DNA of 64,000 bases, taken from assembly GCF_004793545.1 (NCBI RefSeq), contig NZ_SRYA01000001.1, positions 124,001 through 188,000 on the forward strand, given 5' to 3'. This document shows positions 43,946 through 52,559 of the stretch, piece after piece. The notes beneath the pieces were generated by a model. The model worked only from the letters and a program-made list of their open reading frames with translations. It did not search any database and was not told the origin of the DNA. A program made the translations under genes and the position numbers. This DNA is from Petralouisia muris. Lineage in GTDB: Bacteria; Bacillota; Clostridia; Lachnospirales; Lachnospiraceae. The number at the start of each line of letters is the position of its first letter. Positions within the stretch are counted from its first letter, which is position 1.

Positions 43946-44000
43946 AGGGCGAAATCTCCATTGCATCACTCTGTTTTGTGCAATGGATGTATTTCGCTCT
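43946..44000. repeat. Imperfect 20-bp inverted repeat downstream of the recombinase
   Basis: AGGGCGAAATCTCCATTGCA (43946-43965) pairs with TGCAATGGATGTATTTCGCTCT (43979-44000). No T run follows, so it is not a standard terminator. The rest of 43,856-44,070 shows nothing else. Confidence 0.6.
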
Positions 44001-44070
44001 GGGAGGTCCGCTAAAACAATGATTCTATTATATGTATAATTACAAAAACTGTCAATCGTTCCTTAGCATG

Positions 44071-44125
44071 AAAAAACACCTCCAAAGCAGCAGATTTTTA
44101 TATTTCATCTGCCCACTTTAGAGGT
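44071..44125 (-). terminator. Terminator after asnB
   Basis: Minus-strand long hairpin, ACCTC..AAAG..GCAGAT pairing with ATCTGC..CTTT..GAGGT, followed by G and six T. Lies about 45 bases after the asnB stop. Confidence 0.85.
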
Positions 44126-44171
44126 ATCCTGTCAGTATGCCGGGCGGTTTTACCACATCTTCCCTATGCTC

Positions 44172-46031
44172 CTACAACCCCACCGTCCGAACCTGATACC
44201 GCTTCATCCATTCATCCACCTGCAGCAGATAAGCCAGCATCTGAGGCCCTGCCATCAGTTGTCCGTACCACGGCTTTCCATAATCGGAAGACTTGCTTAA
44301 AAATTCTTCCATTTTTTTTGGGTCTATAAATTGCAGGACGGGGGAATTCCCCTCCAGAATCACTTCCCTTACCATACCTTTCAAAAGTTCCTCATAATGA
44401 GGATCATAAGTTTTGGGATAGGGGGATTTCCGCCGAAACAAGATCTCCTCTGGCAGCAGATTTCTTCCGGATTCCCGAAGCAGGCTCTTCACTACTCCGT
44501 CTTTGGCCTTCATTTCCCAGGGCACATTCCACACATACTGTACGATCCGAATATCCGCAAAAGGCACGCGGGCTTCTAAGCCGCTGTACATGCTGGTTCT
44601 GTCCATACGGTTCAAAAGGGTCTGCATAAACCATTTCAGGTTCAGATAAGCAATCTCCCGTCTTCTTGCTTCTCTGGGACTGTCTTCCTCACACCGGGGC
44701 GTCTCTGCGATGGAACGGCAATAACTCTCCTGCACATATTCCTCCATGCGAAGGGCTTCCAGAAATTCATCTGACAAAAGCTCTTTTCTGGGGGATAAAT
44801 CCATCGTCCAGGGAAACATCTCCGCTTTCATAGATTCTTCTTTGTGGAACCAGGGATAGCCGCCGAAAATCTCATCGGCGCATTCCCCCGTCAGCGTCAC
44901 CTTATATTTTTTGCTGACCTGGGAACAGAAATACAACATAGAAGAATCCACATCCGCCATTGCAGGTAAATCATGGGCTTTCACAGAATCGTACAGCAGC
45001 TCAATCTGATTGCGGTTGTCACACTCCAGAAAGGTATGCGCTGAACCAATATATTCCGCCATTTTTTCCACATAAGGCCTATCTTGGGAGGGCTGGAATG
45101 CATTTGCCTTAAAGTTCTTCTGATTATCCACAAAATCAAAAGAAAAGGTTGCCAGCCTTTTACCCTGTTTTTTTAATTCAGCGGCGCAAACTGCAGATAC
45201 CAGGCTGCTGTCCACCCCGCCCGACAAAAAAGTGCAGATCGGCACATCGGACACCATCTGGCGCCGAATGGAATCCTGCACCAGAAAAGATACCGTCTCC
45301 ACTGTTTTCTCGTAACTGTCCTGGTGGGGATGGCTGCTTAACTTCCAATAAGTATTCCTCTGCAGTTCCTTTTCTCTGCTGCAAGCCAGATATTCTCCGG
45401 GAAGCACCTCCCGAATGCCTTTCAGCACGCCGCAGCCGGGCGTTCTGGCTGGGCCGATTCCGAAAATTTCATTCAGTCCCTGCCGATCAATCTCTGCCTC
45501 TACTGCAGGATGAGCCAGAATTCCCTTAAGCTCGGAAGCAAAAATCAGTTCACCGTTCCGCTCTGTATAAAACAGCGGCTTCACTCCCATAGGATCCCGG
45601 AACAGATGAAGCGTCTCTTCCCTGGAATCATAGACTGCAAAGGCAAAAATGCCGTTGAGACGCTTGACAAATTCCGGACCGAATTCCATAAATCCCAACA
45701 GAATCACTTCTGTATCACAGGAAGTGTCAAAGGTCCACCCCCGTTCAGTCAGCAGACCTCTTAATTCATTCCCATTATACAGTTCTCCGTTATAAACAAT
45801 CATGCAGGTCCTTCCTGCTGCTGAACGCATCATGGGCTGATGTCCTCCGGCAATATCTATAATCGAAAGCCGGCTGTGGGACAACCCGCAATGCTTTGTC
45901 AGGCAAGTACCTGCATCATCCGGTCCTCTGCGCCACAATTCCCGGTGCATCGCATGCAGCAGGGAACGGTAGTGCAGTTCATTCTCTTCATAATTCTTTT
46001 CTTTATGATAAAATCCTGCAATTCCACACAT
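44172..46031 (-). CDS. asnB: Asparagine synthase (glutamine-hydrolysing)
   Basis: 619 residues; makes asparagine from aspartate, glutamine and ATP. It begins MCGIAGF, with Cys2 as glutaminase nucleophile, has the class II amidotransferase domain to about residue 200 and the synthetase PP-loop in TFLSGGVDSSLVSA near residue 268. Monocistronic, followed by its own terminator. Full length for the AsnB family. Confidence 0.94.
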   Translation of the reverse strand: MCGIAGFYHKEKNYEENELHYRSLLHAMHRELWRRGPDDAGTCLTKHCGLSHSRLSIIDIAGGHQPMMRSAAGRTCMIVYNGELYNGNELRGLLTERGWTFDTSCDTEVILLGFMEFGPEFVKRLNGIFAFAVYDSREETLHLFRDPMGVKPLFYTERNGELIFASELKGILAHPAVEAEIDRQGLNEIFGIGPARTPGCGVLKGIREVLPGEYLACSREKELQRNTYWKLSSHPHQDSYEKTVETVSFLVQDSIRRQMVSDVPICTFLSGGVDSSLVSAVCAAELKKQGKRLATFSFDFVDNQKNFKANAFQPSQDRPYVEKMAEYIGSAHTFLECDNRNQIELLYDSVKAHDLPAMADVDSSMLYFCSQVSKKYKVTLTGECADEIFGGYPWFHKEESMKAEMFPWTMDLSPRKELLSDEFLEALRMEEYVQESYCRSIAETPRCEEDSPREARRREIAYLNLKWFMQTLLNRMDRTSMYSGLEARVPFADIRIVQYVWNVPWEMKAKDGVVKSLLRESGRNLLPEEILFRRKSPYPKTYDPHYEELLKGMVREVILEGNSPVLQFIDPKKMEEFLSKSSDYGKPWYGQLMAGPQMLAYLLQVDEWMKRYQVRTVGL

Positions 46032-46132
46032 ACACTTTCACTCCTGATTTTCGCATATAATTCATTATATCGCAGAAACCGGAAAATTATGTCTGTGAAA
46101 GTCTGATCTGATTCTGCTGTAACTTATAAAAC

Positions 46133-46225
46133 ATGCTTCTGTTACAGCCTAATCCGCTTCCTGTCATTGTTCAGATACGAAGTATGCTCTGTTACAGCTT
46201 AATCTGGTTCCTGTCACCATGCAGA
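46133..46225. repeat. About 42-bp direct repeat at the 3' end of the unknown gene
   Basis: Copy A 46133-46175 and copy B 46184-46225 (50-base period) share TCTGTTACAGC, TAATC and TTCCTGTCA with several mismatches. Copy B contains the last codons and stop of the gene ending at 46192; copy A is noncoding. Confidence 0.8.
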
Positions 46226-46827
46226 ATCAAATCTTTATCCGAATTGCTGATTCCCACTAAGCTTCCCTTGCGATCATACTGGGTTAGCAGTTCTGTATTC
46301 TTCGCCAGCTGTTTTTCACCGTGATTGGATATAAAATCTGCGATTTCCTGCTGATTGCCCCGCTGGAACATCCGGCGGATTTCCGCCTGGGTATAGATGG
46401 ATTCCGCTATTTTATCCTCCAAAATCTCAGGAAATTCTTCCTTTTCCACCTCTTCCGGTTCCAGCACCTCCGGCTTGTCGTTCCAGACCCTGTCCCAGAC
46501 AGTTTTCAGAAAATCCACTGCAATCCTGGCATATTTTTTTACTTCCTCCACCAGAGAACTGCGCTGCTTTTCCCGGACAGATTTCTGATAACCCCGGTCA
46601 GAGATTTCCAGTTTTACTCCTGAGGCTTTTGGAGCGCTGCTGCCTGCATCCTCCTGTTCCAGGGCCGCTTCTTTGGATTTCTCAGTTTTTTTCTGCTCAT
46701 TTTTCTCGTAAATGACCCCTTCTTTGCCCATATTCAGATTAAACCCGGAAGCTTCGGTACTTTCGCGTTTCTGTTGATTTACTTTGGCGTAATCATAATA
46801 TTTCTGATTGCTAATTTTATCTATCAT
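46192..46827 (-). CDS. Hypothetical protein, hydrophilic
   Basis: 211 residues, charged, no signal peptide or membrane helix. The N-terminal third is Glu/Lys/Gln-rich and probably disordered; residues 85-130 contain a helical stretch (VEEVKKYARIAVDFLKTVWDRV) and an acidic segment (EPEEVEKEEFPEILEDK); the C terminus SNHGEKQLAKNTELLTQYDR... looks folded. I do not recognise a family. It is monocistronic between asnB and the cbi cluster. Confidence 0.6.
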   Translation of the reverse strand: MIDKISNQKYYDYAKVNQQKRESTEASGFNLNMGKEGVIYEKNEQKKTEKSKEAALEQEDAGSSAPKASGVKLEISDRGYQKSVREKQRSSLVEEVKKYARIAVDFLKTVWDRVWNDKPEVLEPEEVEKEEFPEILEDKIAESIYTQAEIRRMFQRGNQQEIADFISNHGEKQLAKNTELLTQYDRKGSLVGISNSDKDLILHGDRNQIKL

Positions 46828-46891
46828 ATGAAACCTCCATGATCTGCTGCCGGATTCTGCAAAGGAACTTCAACCCGTTCCTGATTTTATT

Positions 46892-49003
46892 TTATAACTG
46901 GCCGCCGGATTTTTGCAAAGTGATAATATACACCGGATTCTGCCCCATCATCAGATGATGATTTCCAAGCTGTTTTGCCTTTGCCACAGTTACCTGAACA
47001 ATTTCTTGCTGTTTTATCTCATATTTTTTCAACAATTCCACTGCTTCCTGCAGCGTTTCTAAAGAAATCACATTCAAAACAACTCGCACTTCGGGAGATT
47101 TTTGCCACAAAACCTTCAGAATCTGTTCTAATTTCCCGCTGCTTCCTCCGATAAATGCATGGGTAGGCGCTTCCAGCCCTTCCAAAACCTCCGGCGCCTC
47201 TCCTGCAACGATATCTATGTTCCATGCCCGGTGATAATGCTTATTCTTCTCAATCAGTTCCAAAGCCTCCGGATTCTTTTCAATGGCGTACACTTTGCCC
47301 CTTACTGCAATTTTAGCGCATTCCGCCGCTATGCTCCCAGTTCCTGCTCCGATATCATACACAACGGAATCCCGGCGCAGCGCCAGCTTGGAAACAGAAA
47401 TGCTCCGTACCTCTTCCTTTGTCATAGGCACTTTCCCCCGAACAAACAATTCATCGGAAATCCCATGGGATACGGAAGCTTCTTTTGCATCTTCGTGAAT
47501 CAGCAATACTGCCAGAACGCCTTCTCGTTCAAAATCCAGAAATTGCTCCGGCCCTCCTGTCAAGATCTCTTCTTCCGGATAACTCAGCTGACAGCCCACA
47601 TACATTTTTACGCTGCCCATTCCGTAACGAAGCAGTTCACTGCTTAATCGGCGCACTCCCTTGTCTCCGTCTGTCAGGGTGAACACCTTCTCATGGGCGC
47701 TAAGCATTCCAACGATATTCTGCCGTCTGCCATGATCGCTCATCAGTGTGATATCCTCCCAGGGAATCTGAAGCCTTGAAGCAAAATACTGCACAGAAGA
47801 AATTCCGCATAACTGGCGAATTTGATATTGGCGTTTTCCGCTGCTTTCCGGCTGCTCTTTTAATTCCTTGAAAGCGCTGCTTTCCGGCTGCTCTTCTGTA
47901 ATTCCCGCTTTCTCAAATGCCTGTAGCAGCTTTTTGGCTCCGCTGTAAAATCCCACGTCTCCGGACAGCAATACCACAATCCTTTGATATTGAGGATGCT
48001 CCTGAATAAATGCTGCGATTTCTGTTCCAATGTACAGATTTTCCATCGGTTTTCCAAGAGTTCCAACCGTCTTCAGCATCCGCTCTGCCCCGATAATCAT
48101 ATCGGCTTCCCTGCATGCCTGCTGCACTTCACCGGTCATATTGTAAAAGCTTCCCATGCCCATTCCAGCAATGGTGATCTGATATTTATTTATATCGGCT
48201 CTTTCTTCCTTTGGATCCACACCGATTCTCTGTAAAATTTCTTCCATAGAACAGCCCTGCTCTCTGGGACGGCGAATCACCACTGTTTTTGCCCCTGCCT
48301 GTCTGGCCGCCGCCAGTTTTTCGGGATAGCCGCCTGTCTCTGCTGTTTCCTTTGTCACTAACACAGAAGCATGTATTTCTTTCATTATGGCAAGATTCAT
48401 CTCTTCGCTGAAAGGTCCCTGCATGCAGATAATCTGCCTGCCCTGCAGGCCAAGGCTGCGGCATTTTTCCACTTCCTGTCCCGCCGGCAGAATTCTTGCA
48501 TAAATCCGGCTGATATCCTGAATCTTTTCCACATATTCCGGCAACGATTTGCTTCCGGTAGTCAGCAAAATATTTCCGCTGGTCTGATTCAGATAAGCGG
48601 CTGCTTCCTCCACGGAATCCACAAACTGTATGTCCTGATTTCCGAAAATATCAGCGCTTTGCTCCCGCAGCAGACGTAATGCCTCTTTGCCCTGATTCCG
48701 GCAGGCCGCCGCAATATTTTTGGTCACTTCCTCTGCAAAAGGATGTGTCGCGTCCACAATTGCCTGCCAGTTTTTTTCTCCTGCCATGCGTTCCATTTCT
48801 GAAACATCCATCCGCCCTGTGTGTACAGTCAGAAATTCCCTCTCCTGCTGCCCCATCATTTCCTGCCCATACTCGGTGGCGACGCAGACGGTAACGGCAA
48901 TTTTGTTCTGTATCAGAATTTCTGCCAGCTTTCTTCCTTCGCTTGTTCCTGAAAATATCAGTATTTCTTTTTCCTTCATCATTTTTCCTTCATTATTTGT
49001 CAA
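46892..49003 (-). CDS. Trifunctional corrin enzyme: CbiJ-CbiE-CbiT fusion
   Basis: 703 residues in three fused enzymes. Residues about 12-260 are cobalt-precorrin-6A reductase (ILIFSGTSEGRKLAE, DATHPFAEEV). About 275-515 is the C5-methyltransferase CbiE (ITIAGMGMGSF, VLLSGDVGFYSGAKK, LMSDHGRR). About 520-700 is the C15-methyltransferase/decarboxylase CbiT (VPMTKEEVRS, VYDIGAGTGSIAAECA, AFIGGSSGKLEQIL). CbiE-CbiT fusions (CobL) are common; addition of CbiJ is less so. An in-frame 36-bp duplication inserts EQPESS twice in the CbiE part. Start could also be a few codons downstream. Confidence 0.9.
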   Translation of the reverse strand: MTNNEGKMMKEKEILIFSGTSEGRKLAEILIQNKIAVTVCVATEYGQEMMGQQEREFLTVHTGRMDVSEMERMAGEKNWQAIVDATHPFAEEVTKNIAAACRNQGKEALRLLREQSADIFGNQDIQFVDSVEEAAAYLNQTSGNILLTTGSKSLPEYVEKIQDISRIYARILPAGQEVEKCRSLGLQGRQIICMQGPFSEEMNLAIMKEIHASVLVTKETAETGGYPEKLAAARQAGAKTVVIRRPREQGCSMEEILQRIGVDPKEERADINKYQITIAGMGMGSFYNMTGEVQQACREADMIIGAERMLKTVGTLGKPMENLYIGTEIAAFIQEHPQYQRIVVLLSGDVGFYSGAKKLLQAFEKAGITEEQPESSAFKELKEQPESSGKRQYQIRQLCGISSVQYFASRLQIPWEDITLMSDHGRRQNIVGMLSAHEKVFTLTDGDKGVRRLSSELLRYGMGSVKMYVGCQLSYPEEEILTGGPEQFLDFEREGVLAVLLIHEDAKEASVSHGISDELFVRGKVPMTKEEVRSISVSKLALRRDSVVYDIGAGTGSIAAECAKIAVRGKVYAIEKNPEALELIEKNKHYHRAWNIDIVAGEAPEVLEGLEAPTHAFIGGSSGKLEQILKVLWQKSPEVRVVLNVISLETLQEAVELLKKYEIKQQEIVQVTVAKAKQLGNHHLMMGQNPVYIITLQKSGGQL

Positions 49004-49736
49004 TTACATATCCTCTGGGCGTCACCATATTCCCATTTACTATTTTCGTTGCGGAATTCCCTATAAATACGGTAGAAAACATATCTGTCTGCACCTGCTG
49101 CAGCTCCTCTAACGTATACAGGGTTCTGCTCTCTCCCGCACGGCCGATATTGGACACTACAGCGCATACGGTATCTTTGCTTCTGAATGTTCGGAGAATC
49201 TCACATGCTTTCTGCAGATAATCCGCCCGTTTTTTGCTGGAGGGATTATAGATACAAATGGAAAAATCTGCACTGGCCGCCGCTTCTAACCGTTTTGCAA
49301 TCAACTCCCAGGGGGTCATCAAATCACTGAGACTGATTACCGCAAAATCATGCATCAGCGGCGCGCCTGCCAAAGCGCCTCCGCTTAAGGCAGCCGTCAC
49401 TCCTGGAACAATCTCAACAGACACCTGAGGATATTCTGCGCCAATTTCCAATATCACTCCGCTCATGCCGTAGACTCCGGCGTCTCCGCTGCAAATCATT
49501 CCAGTGTCCTTTCCCTCTGCCGCCTGTTCAAAAGCAAGGCGGCACCGTTCCACTTCCCTGCGCATGGGAGTGGTAAGAAATTCCTTATCTGGAAAGTGAT
49601 CCTTTACTAAATCCACATAAACAGTATAGCCTACAATCACCTGACACTGTTCCAGGGTACGGACTGCCCGCAAAGTCATTTCTTCATAGCTTCCAGGCCC
49701 AATGCCTACCACATATAATTTACTCAAATTCAACAC
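48993..49736 (-). CDS. cbiH: Cobalt-factor III / precorrin-3B C17-methyltransferase
   Basis: 247 residues; ring-contracting SAM methyltransferase. Tetrapyrrole methylase motifs: LYVVGIGPGSYEEMTLRA at the N terminus, MICSGDAGVYGMSG near 80, PGVTAALSGGALAGAPLMHDF near 110 and IYNPSSKKR. Overlaps cbiG by 17 bases upstream and the fusion gene by 11 bases downstream. Confidence 0.93.
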   Translation of the reverse strand: MLNLSKLYVVGIGPGSYEEMTLRAVRTLEQCQVIVGYTVYVDLVKDHFPDKEFLTTPMRREVERCRLAFEQAAEGKDTGMICSGDAGVYGMSGVILEIGAEYPQVSVEIVPGVTAALSGGALAGAPLMHDFAVISLSDLMTPWELIAKRLEAAASADFSICIYNPSSKKRADYLQKACEILRTFRSKDTVCAVVSNIGRAGESRTLYTLEELQQVQTDMFSTVFIGNSATKIVNGNMVTPRGYVIDK

Positions 49737-50877
49737 TCCATTCTTTCTCTGCCAATGCCAATGTAATTCCGCATTCTGCAGTCTTTTCTAAAATCAGCCT
49801 GCCGGCTGTCACTTGATTGTCTTGTGCCAAAGAAAGGTCTGAAAATTCTCCTGCTGCCAGAACAGCCGAACGTTCACACACATTTCCAATGCCCGTAACT
49901 CCTTTTACAAATTCTGATTCCGTATATTCCCCCGGCGCCTCCAACAATTTCTCTCTGGAAAACGTAACAAAGGGAAGCTGATATTTCCCGGCAAATTCCA
50001 GAATGCCTTTTTCTTCTTGTTTGAGGTCAAGGGAAGCCAGGCAAAGGACGCTTTCCATGGCAAGCTGCTGTTTTTGCAATATTTTTAGCACAAATGCTTC
50101 TATTTCTTTCCCCGTCTTTCCCTTTTTGCAGCCTATACCGATGATTAATGCTTTTGGATGCAGATACAGGGTATTCTTCCTGTCCTTGTAACGGTGTATC
50201 CCTATATAAATCCGGCTTCTTTCTTCCAATACCCGGTCTTCCTGCAATCTTCCTGCCTCTTCCCGGAATGGGCTTTCCTGCACTGCTCTTTTCCCGGACA
50301 GTTTTGCCTGGAATTCGTCCAAATCTTCCCAAATTAATTCTTTGGGAAGGCTCCCGGATACTTTTCTCTCGCAGTAAATTCCTACCTGCGCTCCCGCCAG
50401 AATCTCCGCGGAAATCTTCTTTGCCATCCCGCGATCTGTAATTGCCAGCTTCTGCCCGGACGCAAACACATCCACCGCAAACTTCCCATACAAATCCGTT
50501 GCCGTCGTAATTACTCCAACGGCAGAAAGTTCCTCTGCCAGAAAAGCAGCCCATCTGTTTCCGCCGCCTACATGTCCGGACAAAACCGGAATCACATATC
50601 TGCCCTGCTCATCCAAGACCAGAACCGCTGGATCGGTAAATTTATCCTGCAAAAAAGGGGCAATGGTACGGACTGCAATTCCCACTGCTCCTACAAAAAT
50701 CAAAAGCTGTTTCCTTTCAAATCCTGCCCGGCACCATTCTTTCAGAGACTGTCCGGGCTTTCTTCCCATTTCAATATGCAGGTTCTGATTGGCTTTTTCC
50801 AACTTCTCTCTGATTCTGTATGCAAGCTTTTTTCCATTTTCTGTAAACCAAACAATGGCAGCCTGTGTCTGTTCCAT
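49720..50877 (-). CDS. cbiG: Cobalt-precorrin-5A hydrolase
   Basis: About 385 residues; opens the delta-lactone and releases acetaldehyde, a step specific to the anaerobic route. N-terminal domain with FVGAVGIAVRTIAPFLQDKFTDPAVLVLDE and VLSGHVGGGN, and the C-terminal CbiG domain with IGIGCKKGKTGKEIE and VKGVTGIGNVCERSAVLAA. ATG at 50877 has GGTGA upstream; one four codons earlier is also open. Confidence 0.92.
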   Translation of the reverse strand: MEQTQAAIVWFTENGKKLAYRIREKLEKANQNLHIEMGRKPGQSLKEWCRAGFERKQLLIFVGAVGIAVRTIAPFLQDKFTDPAVLVLDEQGRYVIPVLSGHVGGGNRWAAFLAEELSAVGVITTATDLYGKFAVDVFASGQKLAITDRGMAKKISAEILAGAQVGIYCERKVSGSLPKELIWEDLDEFQAKLSGKRAVQESPFREEAGRLQEDRVLEERSRIYIGIHRYKDRKNTLYLHPKALIIGIGCKKGKTGKEIEAFVLKILQKQQLAMESVLCLASLDLKQEEKGILEFAGKYQLPFVTFSREKLLEAPGEYTESEFVKGVTGIGNVCERSAVLAAGEFSDLSLAQDNQVTAGRLILEKTAECGITLALAEKEWSVEFE

Positions 50878-50970
50878 AATTTTCACCATTCCCTTCCAGC
50901 CATAAAGACAGGAAAGGCGCTTTCGCTCCCGAAGTACGAATATACGCCTTTTTCACTCTCTGAACCATAC

Positions 50971-51735
50971 TCAGCTTTGGCTGGAAGGCTTCCGAAATTC
51001 TGTCTCAAAATCAGGATGATACAAATCACTTCGCCGGTAATGGCTGTGTGTCACCGCATCCCCTACAATCACCAGCGCCGTTTTGGATATTCCCTGGGTT
51101 CTGCCTGTTTCTGCCAGGGTTCCCACTGTACAGATGCATGTTTTCTCATCCGGCCAGGTCGCTTTGTACACAAGGGCTGCCGGAGTGCTTTTCTGATATC
51201 CGCCGGCAATCAGCCGCTCTGACAATTCTTCCAGCATTCCTGCGCTTAAGAAAATCACCATCGTAGCCTGATGCGCTGCAAATTCTGCGATTTCCTCTTT
51301 TTCCGGCACAGGGGTCCTTCCTGCCATTCTGGTAATAATCACACTCTGAGAAACATCCGGCAGCGTATATTCCAGATTCAGCGCTGCGGCTGCTCCGCAA
51401 AAGGAACTGACTCCCGGACAGCTCTCATAGGAAATTCCTGCCTGTTCCAGACAATCCATCTGTTCCCGCACCGCCCCATAAATACTGGGATCTCCGGTAT
51501 GAAGCCGCACAGTCATTTTTCCCATCTTCTCTGCATCCTTCATCACCTGAATCACTTCTTCCAGCGTCATTTCGGCGCTGTTAAATACCTCACAGCCCGG
51601 CTTCTTTTCTTCCAACAACATAGGATTTACCAGGGACCCTGCATAAATAATTACATCCGCTTCCTGAATCAGTCGCTGCCCCCGGACTGTAATCAAATCT
51701 ACTGCTCCGCTTCCTGCTCCTACAAAATAAATCAT
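50971..51735 (-). CDS. cbiF: Cobalt-precorrin-4 C11-methyltransferase
   Basis: 254 residues. Motifs: IYFVGAGSGAVDLITVRG, VIIYAGSLVNP, VRLHTGDPSIYGAVREQMD and PGVSSFCGAAAALNLEYTLP. The final 16 residues (after SHYRRSDLYHPDFETEFR) are normal for the family. Start overlaps the cbiL stop by 4 bases; an 80-base gap separates it from cbiG. Confidence 0.93.
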   Translation of the reverse strand: MIYFVGAGSGAVDLITVRGQRLIQEADVIIYAGSLVNPMLLEEKKPGCEVFNSAEMTLEEVIQVMKDAEKMGKMTVRLHTGDPSIYGAVREQMDCLEQAGISYESCPGVSSFCGAAAALNLEYTLPDVSQSVIITRMAGRTPVPEKEEIAEFAAHQATMVIFLSAGMLEELSERLIAGGYQKSTPAALVYKATWPDEKTCICTVGTLAETGRTQGISKTALVIVGDAVTHSHYRRSDLYHPDFETEFRKPSSQS

Positions 51736-52424
51736 TTTTCCTGCTCCTTTACAATCAACAGTGAGTAATATCCAGTCTGCTCCGGAATTTCCTGGGCGCC
51801 GTGATACACGCGCTCCTTAGGCATTCCGCACCGTTCCACCATAGATACGCGGCTGTCCGGATATTCTGACAGCTTTTCCTTAATGGATTTCAGCTTTTTC
51901 CCGGGTTTCATCAGCACCTTTGTGCCTGGCAGATCCATCCCCTCTTCCACTCCATAGGTTGAAGGCAGGATATGAAGCATCTGGGACTGTTCTACAAGCC
52001 CCTGGTTCAGTTTTGCGGAAACTGCGCAGAAAGAAGGGATTCCATTGATAATTTCCGTCTCATATCCTGCCTCTGCGGCCAGCTTATGCATATAAATATA
52101 AGTGGAATAGATACAGGGATCGCCCAGTGTAAGAAAGCCAATCTGTTTCCCCTGATCCAACGCTTCCTTAATACTGCCGAAAGCCTCCCTGTGGCTATTC
52201 GCCAGCTTCTCTTTGTCCTTTGTCATAGGCATTTCCAGTTCCAGGCACTCCTTCTTGGCAATCTCCGGCGCAGCCTGCAAAACAATACGGTAGGCTGCTG
52301 TCTCCTCCTTCTGCTTTCCTGGCACTGCAAGTGCGTCACAGGCTCTGATACACTTAAGAGCCTTCAGGGTCAAAAGTTCCGGATCTCCCGGACCTACTCC
52401 AATACCATACAATTTTCCTGCCAT
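51732..52424 (-). CDS. cbiL: Cobalt-factor II / precorrin-2 C20-methyltransferase
   Basis: 230 residues. Motifs: LYGIGVGPGDPELLTLKALK, FLTLGDPCIYSTYIYMH and IINGIPSFCAVSAKLNQGL. Consistent with the CbiL/CobI family. ATGA overlap with cbiF; preceded by a tandem duplication in the intergenic region with cbiD. Confidence 0.93.
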   Translation of the reverse strand: MAGKLYGIGVGPGDPELLTLKALKCIRACDALAVPGKQKEETAAYRIVLQAAPEIAKKECLELEMPMTKDKEKLANSHREAFGSIKEALDQGKQIGFLTLGDPCIYSTYIYMHKLAAEAGYETEIINGIPSFCAVSAKLNQGLVEQSQMLHILPSTYGVEEGMDLPGTKVLMKPGKKLKSIKEKLSEYPDSRVSMVERCGMPKERVYHGAQEIPEQTGYYSLLIVKEQEK

Positions 52425-52440
52425 AAATCTCCTGTTTCTC

Positions 52441-52510
52441 CTTTTCTTTTTGTATTTTCTATTTGAAAAATCTTTCTTTTCTTTTTGTATTTTCTATTTG
52501 AAAAATCTTT
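52441..52510. repeat. Perfect 35-bp tandem duplication between cbiD and cbiL
   Basis: Two identical adjacent units (52441-52475 and 52476-52510), pyrimidine-rich on the plus strand, with TTGTATTTTCTATTTG in the centre. It lengthens the spacer between the two genes. Confidence 0.93.
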
Positions 52511-52559
52511 CTTTCCTTATCATTCTGCAGCTGCATATTTTCTGTGACGCCAAGGGAGA

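Noticed and set aside
43946-44000. Terminator of the recombinase gene
   Set aside because: The hairpin is not followed by a T run and the stem is interrupted, so it was listed as an inverted repeat only.
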